From Versatilivorator sp963663845 (GTDB lineage: Bacteria; Acidobacteriota; Terriglobia; Versatilivoradales; Versatilivoraceae), in NCBI GenBank assembly GCA_963663845.2, contig OY760650.2, positions 1,054,001-1,118,000 of the forward strand: 64,000 nucleotides of DNA, written 5' to 3'. The position numbers and the translations under genes were made by a program. Positions 16,331 through 25,503 of the stretch are shown here, one piece after another. Every line of letters starts with the position of its first letter. Position 1 is the first letter of the stretch. The notes under the pieces are model-generated. The model had not been told where the DNA came from and did not search any database. It saw only the letters and a list, made by a program, of their open reading frames with translations.

Positions 16331-17572
16331 ATGAACCCGCAGCCAACCTCCGATCGCACCGGTCCCCTGCTCGGCATGAAAGTCCTGGAAGCCAGCCACG
16401 TCATGGCCGGCCCCACCTGTGGATTGATGTTGGCCGATCTGGGAGCGGACGTCGTCAAGGTGGAGCGCCTCCCCGGAGGCGACGACACCCGGCGCGCCGT
16501 ACCACCCGAAATCCAGGGTGAGTCGGCCGCTTTCATGATGATGAACCGCAACAAGCGCGGCATCGGCCTGGATCTGAAGTCCGAGAGAGGGCGGGAGGTC
16601 TTCCGCCGCCTGGCCGCAAGCCGCGACGTCGTCATCGAAAACTTTCGCAAGGGCGCGATGGAGTCCCTGGGTCTGGGCTATGACCGTCTGAAATCGGATC
16701 ACCCCGAACTCATCTACTGCTCCCTCTCGGGCTTCGGACAGACGGGGCCCTACGCCGGCCAGGGGGGATTCGACCTGATTGCCCAGGGAATGAGCGGATT
16801 GATGAGCATTACCGGTGAAGGGCCCGGCAGGGCTCCGGTAAAGGTGGGGGCGCCCATGACGGATATCACCGCGGGCATCCTGGCGGCCCTGGGGATCGTT
16901 GCGGCCTATGCTCACCGGCAGCGTAGCGGCGAGGGACAACTGGTGGACACCTCCCTGCTGGAAGCCGGAATCGTTCACACCTACTGGCAGTCGGCCATTT
17001 ACCTGGCGACGGGTGTCTCCCCCATGGCCATGGGATCGGCCCATCCCCTGATGGCTCCCTACCAGTCCTTTGAAACCCGGGACGGCTGGGTCAATATCGG
17101 CGCCGCCAACCAGGCCAACTGGCAGCGGTTGCTGGAGGTTCTGGGAGCTTCCGAACTGGGGCGCGATCGGCGATTCGCCGACAATGCCGGGCGCATGAGC
17201 CATCTGGCCGCGCTGGTGGAGCAGTTGGCTCCCTACTTTCGATCTCGAACCACCGCTTCATGGCTGAAACAATTCCAGGCCGCCGGGATCCCGGCCGGGC
17301 CGGTGCTCTCCATCGCGGCCATGCATGCCGACCCGCAAGTGAAGGCGCGCCGGATGGTGACCGAGGTCCCGCACAGCCGCTTGGGTCCGGTCAAGACCTT
17401 GGGGGCGCCGGTCAAGTTCTCGGCGACGCCGACCTCGTTGACCCGAGGAGCGCCGCTGCTGGGAGAGCACACTCGGGAAGTGCTGCGCGAAGCGGGCTAT
17501 AGCGACAGGGAAACCGAAGCCCTCGAAGCCGAAGGCGCCATTCTGATTTCCCGGAGGGAATGTGAGGGCTGA
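16331..17572 (+). CDS. CaiB/BaiF family (class III) CoA transferase
   Basis: The protein has 413 residues, typical for the family. Conserved parts are VLEASHVMAGPTCGLMLADLGADVVKVERLPGG (cut here by family convention into strand and CoA loop), the MMNRNKRGIGLDL block, and YDRLKSDHPELIYCSLSGFGQTGPY. The expected catalytic Asp lies in the segment after GRAPVKVGAPMTDITAG. The enzyme moves CoA between carboxylic acids. It starts 2 bp after the crotonase stop and ends 2 bp before the aldo/keto reductase start, which indicates one transcript. The exact acid pair (for example formate/oxalate or a larger acid) cannot be told from the sequence. Confidence 0.9.
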   Translation: MNPQPTSDRTGPLLGMKVLEASHVMAGPTCGLMLADLGADVVKVERLPGGDDTRRAVPPEIQGESAAFMMMNRNKRGIGLDLKSERGREVFRRLAASRDVVIENFRKGAMESLGLGYDRLKSDHPELIYCSLSGFGQTGPYAGQGGFDLIAQGMSGLMSITGEGPGRAPVKVGAPMTDITAGILAALGIVAAYAHRQRSGEGQLVDTSLLEAGIVHTYWQSAIYLATGVSPMAMGSAHPLMAPYQSFETRDGWVNIGAANQANWQRLLEVLGASELGRDRRFADNAGRMSHLAALVEQLAPYFRSRTTASWLKQFQAAGIPAGPVLSIAAMHADPQVKARRMVTEVPHSRLGPVKTLGAPVKFSATPTSLTRGAPLLGEHTREVLREAGYSDRETEALEAEGAILISRRECEG

Positions 17573-17574
17573 TC

Positions 17575-18432
17575 ATGTCCATGGTGAAACGAAAATTCGG
17601 CTGGACTGGTGTCGAGGTTCCGATCATCGGCCAGGGGACCTGGATGATCGAAGGCAGTCGAGCCCAGGAGCAGCGGGCGGTGGCGGCCCTGCAACTGGGG
17701 CTCGACCTGGGACTGACCCACATCGATACCGCCGAGATGTACGGCGACGGCCGGGCCGAAGAGTTGACGGCGGACGCCATCGGCGCCAGGAGGAGCGACG
17801 TCTTTCTGGTGAGCAAGGTGCTCCCCTACAACGCCTCCTACGACGGCACCCTGAGAGCCTGCGAGCGAAGTCTGAAGCGGCTTCGAACCGACAGCCTGGA
17901 CCTGTACCTGCTCCACTGGAGCGGCCGCCACCCCATTCGGGAAACCATGAGAGCCATGGAAACCCTGGTGCAGAGAGGTTGCATCCGGTTCATCGGAGTC
18001 AGCAACCTCGACCTGGAGGAACTGAAAGAGGCCCAGCAAGCGCTGCGCCATGAACGGCTGGCCTGCAACCAGGTGCTCTACCACCTGGGGGACCGGGGCA
18101 TCGAGACCCGGCTTCTCCCCTACTGTGCCGAGCACCAGATCGCCCTGGTGGCCTACAGCCCCTTCGGCCATTCGAGCTTTCCCTCGCCGGGCGGCAGGGG
18201 TGGAGGGGTGTTGGCCGCCATCGCCCGAAAACGGGGACGAACGGCCAGGCAGGTGGTGCTGAACTTCCTGACCCGCCATCCGGGGGTGTTCACCATTCCC
18301 AAGGCGAGCCGGGAGGAACATGTGAGGGAAAACAGCCGGTCCCTGGATTGGGAGCTCTCCGGCGAGGATCTGAAGGCCATCGATCAGGCCTTTCCCGCTC
18401 CCGACCACCAGGCGCCGCTCGGCATGCTCTGA
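17575..18432 (+). CDS. Aldo/keto reductase
   Basis: The protein has 285 residues. The catalytic tetrad of the family can be placed: Asp in HIDTAEMYGDG, Tyr in the same segment (AEMYG), Lys in FLVSKVLP and His in YLLHWSGRHP. The C-terminal cofactor region (TIPKASREEHVREN) is also present. It reduces an aldehyde or ketone with NADPH, or works in reverse. It is the last gene of the tight operon 15549-18432. A convergent aldolase gene starts 26 bp beyond its stop. Substrate unknown. Confidence 0.92.
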   Translation: MSMVKRKFGWTGVEVPIIGQGTWMIEGSRAQEQRAVAALQLGLDLGLTHIDTAEMYGDGRAEELTADAIGARRSDVFLVSKVLPYNASYDGTLRACERSLKRLRTDSLDLYLLHWSGRHPIRETMRAMETLVQRGCIRFIGVSNLDLEELKEAQQALRHERLACNQVLYHLGDRGIETRLLPYCAEHQIALVAYSPFGHSSFPSPGGRGGGVLAAIARKRGRTARQVVLNFLTRHPGVFTIPKASREEHVRENSRSLDWELSGEDLKAIDQAFPAPDHQAPLGML

Positions 18433-18458
18433 CCCGACCGGATGGCGGCCGGCATTTC

Positions 18459-19232
18459 TCAGCCGAGCACTCCCCTGAATGCGGACAGCGATTCCGACAG
18501 CATCTTGCGCTTCAGGTTGACATCCACCCCCACGAAGAAGAGGCGGACCCCCAGCGCTCGATACTGCAGAGCCTGCTGGGGGTGTCCTCCGCCCATCGAC
18601 AGGATCTTGCCGCTGCGGCGGCCTGCCTCCAGCACCCGTTCGATCTTGGGGGCCAGGGCCCGCTTGGCCTCCGGACCGAAGAGGCCCAGGCTGACCGACC
18701 AGTCCATTTCTCCTATGGTCAGCATGTCGATTCCTTCAACCCCGAGAATGTCATCCAGGGCCTGGTAGCCTTCATCGCTCTCGATCATCACCATCAGGGA
18801 AGTTCGAAGGTCGGCCTCGCCAAGCGCGCGCCTGGGATCGCTTCCAAGCGTGAAGCCGGTGCCGGCCGAGGAACTCGACACGCCTCGCTCGCCCAAGGGC
18901 GGAAACTTGCCCAACTGCACCAGCCGGGCGGCCTGGGCGGCGCTCCTGACATCGGGCAAGGTCAGGATTTCCATGCCTCCATCCAGTAGACGCTGCACCT
19001 GGGTCCGTGTCAGCTCGGGAATGCGGGCCATCGGCACCATTCCCAGGTGAGCAATCGTCCGGCCCAGCCTGAGCACCTCCGCCGTCGATTGCGGACCGTG
19101 CTCCAGATCCAGAAAGACGACCGAGTAGCCCAACTGGGCCATCAGCTCCAGGTCGGTCATGGTGGCATCGCGGCAGATGACCCCGTAGAGAACTTCCTCC
19201 GTCTTCAGCAACTCTCGCAAGCGACTGCTCAT
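18459..19232 (-). CDS. HpcH/HpaI family aldolase
   Basis: A TIM-barrel class II aldolase of 257 residues. The conserved FLDLEHGPQS segment, the MARIPEL strand and the ESDEGYQALDDIL segment carrying the metal-binding Glu are visible, as is GVEGIDMLTIGEMDWSVSLG. AAAGGAAA lies upstream of the ATG. Members cleave 2-keto-3-deoxy acids or related hydroxy-keto acids to pyruvate and an aldehyde. The Arg in MARIPE matches the substrate-binding arginine of the family. It sits beside a hydroxypyruvate-isomerase-like gene and two convergent sugar-isomerase and transporter genes, which suggests a sugar-acid pathway. Confidence 0.88.
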   Translation of the reverse strand: MSSRLRELLKTEEVLYGVICRDATMTDLELMAQLGYSVVFLDLEHGPQSTAEVLRLGRTIAHLGMVPMARIPELTRTQVQRLLDGGMEILTLPDVRSAAQAARLVQLGKFPPLGERGVSSSSAGTGFTLGSDPRRALGEADLRTSLMVMIESDEGYQALDDILGVEGIDMLTIGEMDWSVSLGLFGPEAKRALAPKIERVLEAGRRSGKILSMGGGHPQQALQYRALGVRLFFVGVDVNLKRKMLSESLSAFRGVLG

Positions 19233-19458
19233 CGATTGTTTCCTTTCAGTAACCCTTCAATGGATTCGTTCCCCAGGCGCCGGCTTGGCGCAGCAGCCGG
19301 CGGTGATCCTTGCAAACCCGCCGGGGCTGGCGTAAAGTCCATTCCGCCGCCCTGTTCGAGAAAGCGTCCGGCCACCCGGATCGACCGACTCCCCGGACCG
19401 GAGGCATCACAGGCCGGGCGCCGATCGCCGCAGGGTCCGAACACCGAAAGGAGCCGTC

Positions 19459-20235
19459 ATGTTCCAACTCTCCGTCTGCGAAGGCACTGTCTTTCCGAAT
19501 CTTCCCTTCCGGCAGCGGGTCCGTGAAGTCGCGGCTGCGGGTTTCTCGGTGGAGCTCTGGGGCTGGGAAGAGGAGGCGCTGGACGCCATCGCGGCCGATC
19601 CGGACATTCGAATCGCCTCCATGCCGGGCTGGGGCCCGGGCAGCATGGTTCACCCCGACGGGGTGGAGACCTTCCTGGAGGGCGCCAGGAAAAACCTGGC
19701 CGTGGCCCGGAGGATCGGATGCAGGAACCTGGCCGTGGCTTCCGGCGAGCTCGACCGGAAGGGGCGGGTGGTGCACGCCATCGCCGAGCATCCCGCCGAC
19801 CGATGGATCACCGCCTACCGGTGCCTGTGCGAGTTGGCGGAAATCGCCGAAAAAGAGGATGTATCTTATAACTTCGAAGTGCTCAATACCAAGGTCGACC
19901 ACGCCGGCTACCCCTTCCCCCACCTGGAAGACGGGGCTCGATTGATCCGGCAGGTCAACAGCCCGCGCGTCCGGCTGCTGGTCGATGTCTACCACGCTCA
20001 GGTGGAGGAGGGCAACGTCGTCCAGGCGATTCGAGACCATCGGGAGATCATCGGGCACGTGCATGTGGCGGACGTCCCCGGGCGCCACGAGCCCGGCACG
20101 GGCGAGATTCACTACCCCCGGGTGGCCGCCGCCCTGCGGGAGATCGCCTATGGCGGCACGGTGGGGTTGGAAGCCTTTCCGGAGAGCGACAGCCACCTGG
20201 CCCTGGAGCGCTTTCGCCAAGTCTTTTCAGGCTAG
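19459..20235 (+). CDS. Hydroxypyruvate isomerase-like TIM-barrel protein
   Basis: The protein has 258 residues. AAAGGAG lies just before the ATG. The AP-endonuclease-2/Hyi fold is recognised from the metal ligands in the blocks FEVLNTKVDHAGYP (Glu), LLVDVYHAQVEEGN (Asp, His) and GHVHVADVPGRHEPGTGEI (His, Glu), and GLEAFPES. Hyi enzymes interconvert hydroxypyruvate and tartronate semialdehyde; close relatives isomerise tetruloses (OtnI). The neighbouring HpaI-type aldolase would produce suitable small aldehydes, but the pairing is inferred. Its stop codon overlaps the end of the convergent gene at 20232 by 4 bp. Confidence 0.85.
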   Translation: MFQLSVCEGTVFPNLPFRQRVREVAAAGFSVELWGWEEEALDAIAADPDIRIASMPGWGPGSMVHPDGVETFLEGARKNLAVARRIGCRNLAVASGELDRKGRVVHAIAEHPADRWITAYRCLCELAEIAEKEDVSYNFEVLNTKVDHAGYPFPHLEDGARLIRQVNSPRVRLLVDVYHAQVEEGNVVQAIRDHREIIGHVHVADVPGRHEPGTGEIHYPRVAAALREIAYGGTVGLEAFPESDSHLALERFRQVFSG

Positions 20236-21239
20236 TCCTCCTTCCACAAGCTGCCGGCATCGCTCATTCCGGCCAGCTCCCACCACTTGGGGCCCGGTTC
20301 CTTCTCGAAGACGATGGGCTTGAGGAAATCAATCGATTTCCTGAGCCCCTCCTCGACGTTGAGATATTCACACTCCATCTCGATCGACAGCACGTGGTCG
20401 TAGCCCGCAAACTGCAGGGCGGTCACAAACTCCTTCCAGTCGGACTCCCCGTGACCCCAGCCCGGAATGGTGAAGTTCCAGGGCCGTTGCCGGGGGGATT
20501 CTACCGAGGCCGAGTCGTTAATGCCCCTCAGGCGGAGATTGTGGGCCTGAATATGGGTGTCCTTGGCATGCACGTGCTGGACCAGGCCGCCCAGATAGCG
20601 GACCGCTTCGCAGGGGTCGATGCTCTGAAACCACATGTGGGAAATGTCGAAGTTGCAGGCCACCACCGGCCCCACTTCCTGGTGGAGCCTCTTGAGGGTC
20701 ACCGGGTTGTGAACCAGGTCTCCGCCATGCATCTCGAAGCAGAGGGTCACCCCGTGATCGCTGGCGATCTTGCCGTGTTCCCGCCAATAGGGAATCAATC
20801 GTTTCTCCCACTGCCACTCCACCGTGTCCCGCAGAAAGGGGAGATCGGCAAAGGTGACCCATACCGGGGTTCGATCGCCTTCCGCGCCCTCGGGAAGCCC
20901 CGACAGCAGGGTCATCCGGCGGATCCCCGCCCACTCCATGAGCTGGCAGGTCTGCCGGAACTGCCGGGAATACTCTTGAGCAATCGCCTTGTCGGGCATC
21001 AGCGGCGCCCCGTGTCCGATCAGCGCGCTGATTTCGAGCTGGTTGCGTTCGAAGGCCTCGAGCCAGCGGGGGATTTCGTCCCGGTGGGCCACCAGCCGTT
21101 CTCGATCGCAGTATTTCCGGTTGCTGGCCAGACCGCAGGCGCCGACCTCGACGGCCCCCAATCCGAGTTGGCGCGCATGGCGCAGACCCTCCTCGAACTC
21201 ATACTGCATCAGGTTGGATGAAATGACCCCGAGCTTCAT
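20232..21239 (-). CDS. Sugar phosphate isomerase/epimerase family protein
   Basis: The protein has 335 residues. It has the xylose-isomerase-like TIM barrel, with the metal-site blocks LCFEMHGGDLVHNP (Glu), VACNFDISHMWFQ (Asp, His), VQHVHAKDTHIQ (His) and VLSIEMECEY (Glu). GGAG is found about ten bases before the ATG. Members act on sugars, keto-sugars or inositols; the preferred substrate cannot be read. It lies 15 bp upstream of an Nramp-like transporter gene on the same strand that would be co-transcribed, so a role with an imported compound is possible. It is convergent with the Hyi-like gene. Confidence 0.87.
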   Translation of the reverse strand: MKLGVISSNLMQYEFEEGLRHARQLGLGAVEVGACGLASNRKYCDRERLVAHRDEIPRWLEAFERNQLEISALIGHGAPLMPDKAIAQEYSRQFRQTCQLMEWAGIRRMTLLSGLPEGAEGDRTPVWVTFADLPFLRDTVEWQWEKRLIPYWREHGKIASDHGVTLCFEMHGGDLVHNPVTLKRLHQEVGPVVACNFDISHMWFQSIDPCEAVRYLGGLVQHVHAKDTHIQAHNLRLRGINDSASVESPRQRPWNFTIPGWGHGESDWKEFVTALQFAGYDHVLSIEMECEYLNVEEGLRKSIDFLKPIVFEKEPGPKWWELAGMSDAGSLWKED

Positions 21240-21254
21240 GGCGTTTTCTCCATC

Positions 21255-22790
21255 TCAAGGATTGGGTTCGCGGACCTCACGGCTCCCGGCAGCCTCATGG
21301 GGAAGCGCCGCCCGATCCACGAACCGCAGCAGCCTGGCCAGCACGAAACAGAGGGCCAGGAACAGAGCCAGCACCAGGTAGCCCCGAAACTGATCGTAGT
21401 CCCAAAGCGCCTTGAGTCCGAAGCTGGAAAGGGCTATGGCGGAGGTGACGTTGAGAGCCACCAGCCAGCTTCCCATGCGCAGGGGAAGGGGCAGGAAGCG
21501 CCGGTCCACCCACAGGTTGGCCAGAGCATAGAACCCGCAGGAGAGGACGCCGGTGTAGATGCCGGCCGGCGTCACGATATCCAGCAGGCGAACCTCGGGA
21601 TTGAACCGGCTCCACCAGAGAACCAGAATGCCCCCTCCCAGGGCCCAGAGGATCCAGCCGGTTCTCAGACCCCGAAGGGGCAGCCGGTTCCGAAAGCGCG
21701 GCATGGACTTCAGGTATTCGAACAGGACTCGATAGCTGAGTTCCGGTCCCCCGTAGAGGATGCCGAAGAAAGCCAGGAAGACGGCCAGGTGGTAGAGGGG
21801 CAGAAGCCAGGGATGGAGGGTGGTGAGGAAGGCCGCCTGGTAGGTCAGCATGCGGAGGCCTTCCGGAACCTGCTGGTCCGGCTGCAATATGACCGCCCCC
21901 AGAATGGCGAAGCAGGCGCCGATAAAGACCACCATGAAGAAGCTGGCGCTGGTGTCGACCAGGGCCGCGCGGAGCCACAACCGCGCCGGGTGATCCCTAC
22001 GTGCCGCTATCCCTTCGAGCTGTGCCGGCGTGGCCGTCTTCAGATGACTCCAGCCCCACTTCTTCTCCCGCAGGAAGGAGAGGTATCCCAGGTAGTCGTA
22101 GCTCTGCCCTCCGATGGCGGAGGAATAGACCACCACCTCCACCCAGACCGAGCGATCCCTCATCTGAGGCATCAACGAGTAGAGCCAATCGGGATAGCTG
22201 AGAGCTTGCGGGAAAAAGCCCTGGAGCACCTGCCACCACGGCGGGGCCACGTAGAACACGGCCACCACGATGCATGCCACCATCAGTCCCAATATGATCG
22301 TCTGGGCCTTCTCCAGGAATGCATAGCCGCCGAACGACAGCAGGACAATGGCCCCCACCACCGAAAGAGTCGCCCAGAGGTACTGGTCCCCGACCCCGGC
22401 GATGGCCGTGCAGATCTGGCCCGTCAGTCCGGTCAGGAACGAGAACCACAGCGGCGTGGCCAGGACGACGATCACGATCAGAAAGAGAGGGAACCATCCG
22501 CTGGGTCCGGGGATCTTGCGCCATCGCTCCAGGGGATGCCCCCCACTGAGAATCATGTGGCGAATGCTGGTGTAGACGAAGATCCATTTCAGGAATGCCA
22601 CGAACAGGATGACCCACAGTATGCTGAAACCGAAAATGGCTCCCCCGCGCGAGGGAAACAGGATCTCTCCGCTGCCCACGGTCACCGACGCCAGGATGGC
22701 GCCGGGCCCGAAGAATCGAATCCACTGCAGGGGATTGGTCGAAATCAGCGCCTTGGGGGGCGCAGGAAGCTGCGGCTCGGTGGCATTCAT
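21255..22790 (-). CDS. Nramp-like multi-pass membrane transporter
   Basis: The protein has 511 residues and about 12-13 hydrophobic helices. The N-terminal FFGPGAILASVTVGSGEILFPS stretch resembles the first helix of Nramp transporters, which holds the metal ligands, but the classical DPGN motif is altered to VGSGE. This large divergent group occurs in Acidobacteriota and Planctomycetota next to sugar-metabolism genes, so the substrate may not be a metal ion. The ATG at 22790 lies within an ATGA overlap with the upstream sialidase-like gene, indicating translational coupling. I am sure it is a transporter and less sure of the subfamily. Confidence 0.75.
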   Translation of the reverse strand: MNATEPQLPAPPKALISTNPLQWIRFFGPGAILASVTVGSGEILFPSRGGAIFGFSILWVILFVAFLKWIFVYTSIRHMILSGGHPLERWRKIPGPSGWFPLFLIVIVVLATPLWFSFLTGLTGQICTAIAGVGDQYLWATLSVVGAIVLLSFGGYAFLEKAQTIILGLMVACIVVAVFYVAPPWWQVLQGFFPQALSYPDWLYSLMPQMRDRSVWVEVVVYSSAIGGQSYDYLGYLSFLREKKWGWSHLKTATPAQLEGIAARRDHPARLWLRAALVDTSASFFMVVFIGACFAILGAVILQPDQQVPEGLRMLTYQAAFLTTLHPWLLPLYHLAVFLAFFGILYGGPELSYRVLFEYLKSMPRFRNRLPLRGLRTGWILWALGGGILVLWWSRFNPEVRLLDIVTPAGIYTGVLSCGFYALANLWVDRRFLPLPLRMGSWLVALNVTSAIALSSFGLKALWDYDQFRGYLVLALFLALCFVLARLLRFVDRAALPHEAAGSREVREPNP

Positions 22791-23794
22791 TGGAATCGAA
22801 CCTTGGCCAGGTAGATGCTGGTCTTGCCTTCGTGCGAGGAGTAGTAGCTGATCCACAGCAGGTCATCGTGCCACACCATGCCGGGGTAGCTGGTGTCTCC
22901 GCCGCTGGGCAGGGTCAACACCGGTTCGAAGCTCTCCGGGGTCATCCTCGACAGCACCGTCTTGCCATCGAGGCGACTGCCGGCCCACAAGCTCCCGTCC
23001 GGAATTCGAATGAAATTGGGCCCGCCGATGCTGTGCTCGATCTTGCGGAACTGCCATTTCTTGTAGGGCGGCCGGCTTCTGCCCAGATAGTGGGGCCGAA
23101 TCAGGGCGATCATCTCACCGTCCGGCATGACCCGCAGGGTCGTCTCGCTGACCCCCTTGAGCTTGAATTCGGTCAGCCAGTGCCAGTTCAGGCCGTCGCG
23201 GGTCCAGTAGAGGAAACCGCGGCGGGGATTGGGCGTTTCGCCCATTTTGGAAAGGCTGTAGGCCTTGCCCCCGTGCCAGGTGGCTCGCCACAGCCAATGG
23301 TCCTCGGCCAGCAGTCTGCGAGTCGGCGTCCAGTGGCGGCCGTCCCGGGAAAAGGCCACTCGCGGCGCCCGGGTCACATAGCCCCACTGCTCCTCCTTGA
23401 GGGGATCGTCGATACACCCTCCGGCCAGCAGCATCAGGCGGCCGTCCTCCATGACCGAGAGCTTGGGATCGCGCAGGTCCACACCCTTTTCACTCAACAG
23501 GGCCGCCGATTCCCAGTGCTCGCCGTCCCTGGAAGCGATGACCCGGACTTGGCCGGGCCTGCCCGACTTCCCTTCGGGCATCACCTCCCGGCTCGGCCGG
23601 CTTCCGTGGTAGTCGCCTTCGCGAAAGGTGCATAGCCATCGGTCGCGGAAGCGAATCAGGTCGGTGAAGGCGTTGTGGGGCGCCCGATCCCAGATCTTTG
23701 TCACCGAGACCAGCTCCGGTTCGGCCCCCGTCAAAGGCAGGCAGGACCCTGCCAGGAGTCCAGCCACTGACATCAGTCGGATAGCGAATTTCAT
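22787..23794 (-). CDS. Exported sialidase-like (BNR repeat) propeller protein
   Basis: The protein has 335 residues with a signal peptide (MKFAIRLMSVAGLLAGSCLPLTGA). A cysteine at the end of the hydrophobic part might serve as a lipobox, but the spacing is poor. Repeats with Asp-box-like words (ASRDGEHWES, FSRDGRHWTP, WTRDGLNWHW) give a six-bladed sialidase-type propeller. Arg residues in RFRDRWLCTFREGD and the Tyr near the end (WISYYSSHEGKTS) are placed like sialidase active-site residues, but I cannot confirm the full triad. GGGAGAGGACG precedes the ATG. It is coupled to the transporter gene by a 4-bp overlap. A secreted glycosidase or sugar-binding protein is likely. Confidence 0.78.
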   Translation of the reverse strand: MKFAIRLMSVAGLLAGSCLPLTGAEPELVSVTKIWDRAPHNAFTDLIRFRDRWLCTFREGDYHGSRPSREVMPEGKSGRPGQVRVIASRDGEHWESAALLSEKGVDLRDPKLSVMEDGRLMLLAGGCIDDPLKEEQWGYVTRAPRVAFSRDGRHWTPTRRLLAEDHWLWRATWHGGKAYSLSKMGETPNPRRGFLYWTRDGLNWHWLTEFKLKGVSETTLRVMPDGEMIALIRPHYLGRSRPPYKKWQFRKIEHSIGGPNFIRIPDGSLWAGSRLDGKTVLSRMTPESFEPVLTLPSGGDTSYPGMVWHDDLLWISYYSSHEGKTSIYLAKVRFQ

Positions 23795-23852
23795 CGTCCT
23801 CTCCCATCGAAAAGATCCCTCACGCCGGCTCAGGCATTCTATTATAGAAGCC

Positions 23853-24581
23853 ATGACCAAGCTCAGCGTCAACCTGAACAAGTTTGCTCTGCTGAGAAAC
23901 TCTCGAGGCAAGGACCTGCCGAACCTGGTGGCCATGGCGCGGCGCTGCATCGCGGCCGGAGTTCACGGCATCACCGTCCATCCCCGGCCCGACCAGCGCC
24001 ACACCCGATACCGGGATGTGTTCGATCTGGCCGCCGTGACCGCCGAGGAATCGGTCGAGTTCAATATCGAAGGAAACCCGACGCCCTTTTTCCTGGACAT
24101 CGTGAAGAAGGCCAGGCCCACCCAGTGCACCCTGGTCCCCGATGCTCCCCGGCAATTGACCTCCGATCACGGATGGGACCTGCGCCGGGACGGGAACCGA
24201 CTTCAGCCCATCATCGCCGACCTCCGGGAATCCGGAATCCGTGCAAGCCTCTTCCTGGACCCTGACCTGGCTCAAGTGGAACGGGTTCCGGCAACCGGGG
24301 CCGACCGCATCGAGCTCTACACCGAGGCCTACGCGGATGCGTTCGCGGGAGGCTCTCAGGGCGAAGTCCTGCTCAACTACCGAAGGGCCGCGCTTCATGC
24401 CCGGCAACTCGGCCTGGGAGTCAATGCAGGACACGACTTGAACCTCCAGAACCTGGGCCTCTTCCTGACCATCCCCGGAATTCTCGAAGTTTCCATCGGC
24501 CACGCCATCGCCGTGGATTCCCTCGACCATGGCCTGGAAAATTGCCTCCAAAGGTATCTCGAAATCGTTCAAGCGACCTGA
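23853..24581 (+). CDS. pdxJ: Pyridoxine 5'-phosphate synthase
   Basis: The protein has 242 residues, the normal PdxJ length. Conserved blocks include SVNLNKFALLRNSRG at the N-terminus, GITVHPRPDQRHTRYRDV with the catalytic His and phosphate-binding residues, FNIEGNPTPFF with the catalytic Glu, CTLVPD, and the C-terminal LGVNAGHDLNLQNL and VSIGHAIAVDSL. PdxJ condenses 1-deoxyxylulose 5-phosphate with amino-acetone phosphate in the DXP-dependent vitamin B6 pathway, in the cytoplasm. The gene diverges from the sialidase gene with 58 bp between. No strong ribosome site is visible. No other B6 genes are near. Confidence 0.95.
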   Translation: MTKLSVNLNKFALLRNSRGKDLPNLVAMARRCIAAGVHGITVHPRPDQRHTRYRDVFDLAAVTAEESVEFNIEGNPTPFFLDIVKKARPTQCTLVPDAPRQLTSDHGWDLRRDGNRLQPIIADLRESGIRASLFLDPDLAQVERVPATGADRIELYTEAYADAFAGGSQGEVLLNYRRAALHARQLGLGVNAGHDLNLQNLGLFLTIPGILEVSIGHAIAVDSLDHGLENCLQRYLEIVQAT

Positions 24582-25222
24582 TCGAGCCCGACCGGGATGC
24601 TCTGCTCTCTGCCGCCGCCATCTCGTCACAGACCCCATGACGGCGACCTTCCACGAGACGATCGCTAACAGGGAGGACATCTCCTGTACACATCCCTCCG
24701 GGCGAAAGCCTTACTGCTATTGGGTCTACACGGTTCGGACCTCCAAAACCCCCTCCCAGTGGGGCATTCCCGCAATCCGATTGTGGAAAACCCAGTCATT
24801 GCGGGGTTTCCGGCGGAATGGGCTCCGACCGGAACGCCGATTTTGGCCTGATTTATTAAAGTGTTTGTATTCAACAACATACAACAATACACCCGTTTGT
24901 GTGCAGCTTGGTCTTTGTCATTGCTAATCAACGAGTTCCGGTCCTCATGGCCTGGTTTTCCACAGGGTTTTCCACAAGAACTGTGAATCGGGTGAGCAGC
25001 CACCCCGGGCTTACGCTCACGGCTGCATCGGCAGGGCGGCCTTGCGGCGTTCTTGAGTCCCCGGGCATGCCGTCGGGGAGGGCCTGACAAGGCAATCCTG
25101 TCTCTCACGCATCCCGCCAAGCGAGAATTCAGTAACGGGGTGTCGGCACGGACCGTCCCTCCCGAACGACACCGAACCGGCGCCGGTAGAGTGTTGGAAG
25201 GAAAGTCAGAGAGTGAGGAATT
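24582..25222. other. Gene-free stretch with DnaA-box-like sites
   Basis: No convincing gene is seen. TTTTCCACA occurs twice in direct orientation, 24956-24964 and 24968-24976, and once inverted at 24782-24790 (TGTGGAAAA). Each is one base from the DnaA box TTATCCACA. Between them, at about 24847-24895, lies an AT-rich run with repeated CAACAACATACAACAATACA-like words. This could be a DnaA-titration or origin-like region, but no dnaA, gidA or rep gene is nearby. Confidence 0.4.
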
Positions 25223-25296
25223 TGGCTGGGAGGCAGGGATTCGAACCCCGATAGGCAGATCCAGAGTCTGCTGTCCTACCGTTAGACGACCTCCCA
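25223..25296 (-). tRNA. tRNA-Gln (anticodon CTG)
   Basis: The minus strand folds into a full cloverleaf: acceptor TGGGAGG pairing with CCTCCCA, a D-arm GTCTAACGGTAGGAC, an anticodon stem GCAGA/TCTGC around the loop CTCTGGA with anticodon CTG, and a T-arm with the invariant GGTTCGAATCC. CCA is encoded at the 3' end (25225-25223). The anticodon reads CAG codons. Confidence 0.95.
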
Positions 25297-25418
25297 GAAA
25301 ACGCGAGATGGCAGGAAGAAGTGTCGACCAACTCCACCCGGCGGTTGTAACATCTCCGTAAATCGTTGTCAACGCTCACCTGCGCTGGCTGCGCTCACGA
25401 GCCCGCAGGATCCCGGAT

Positions 25419-25503
25419 GCAGGGGCGCCCCTTGTGGGCGACCCCAACTCGGGAATGACCGGGCGGACGCGAACAACCGCGCAGCCACAAGGGTCGACCC
25501 TGC
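25419..25503. repeat. Inverted repeat of the GGGGCGCCCCTTGTGGGC family
   Basis: GCAGGGGCGCCCCTTGTGG is followed 40 bp later by its near reverse complement (CCACAAGGGTCGACCCTGC). A second copy lies at 56612-56684. The arms could form a hairpin. It fills most of the gap between tRNA-Gln and the CYTH gene. Function unknown. Confidence 0.6.
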
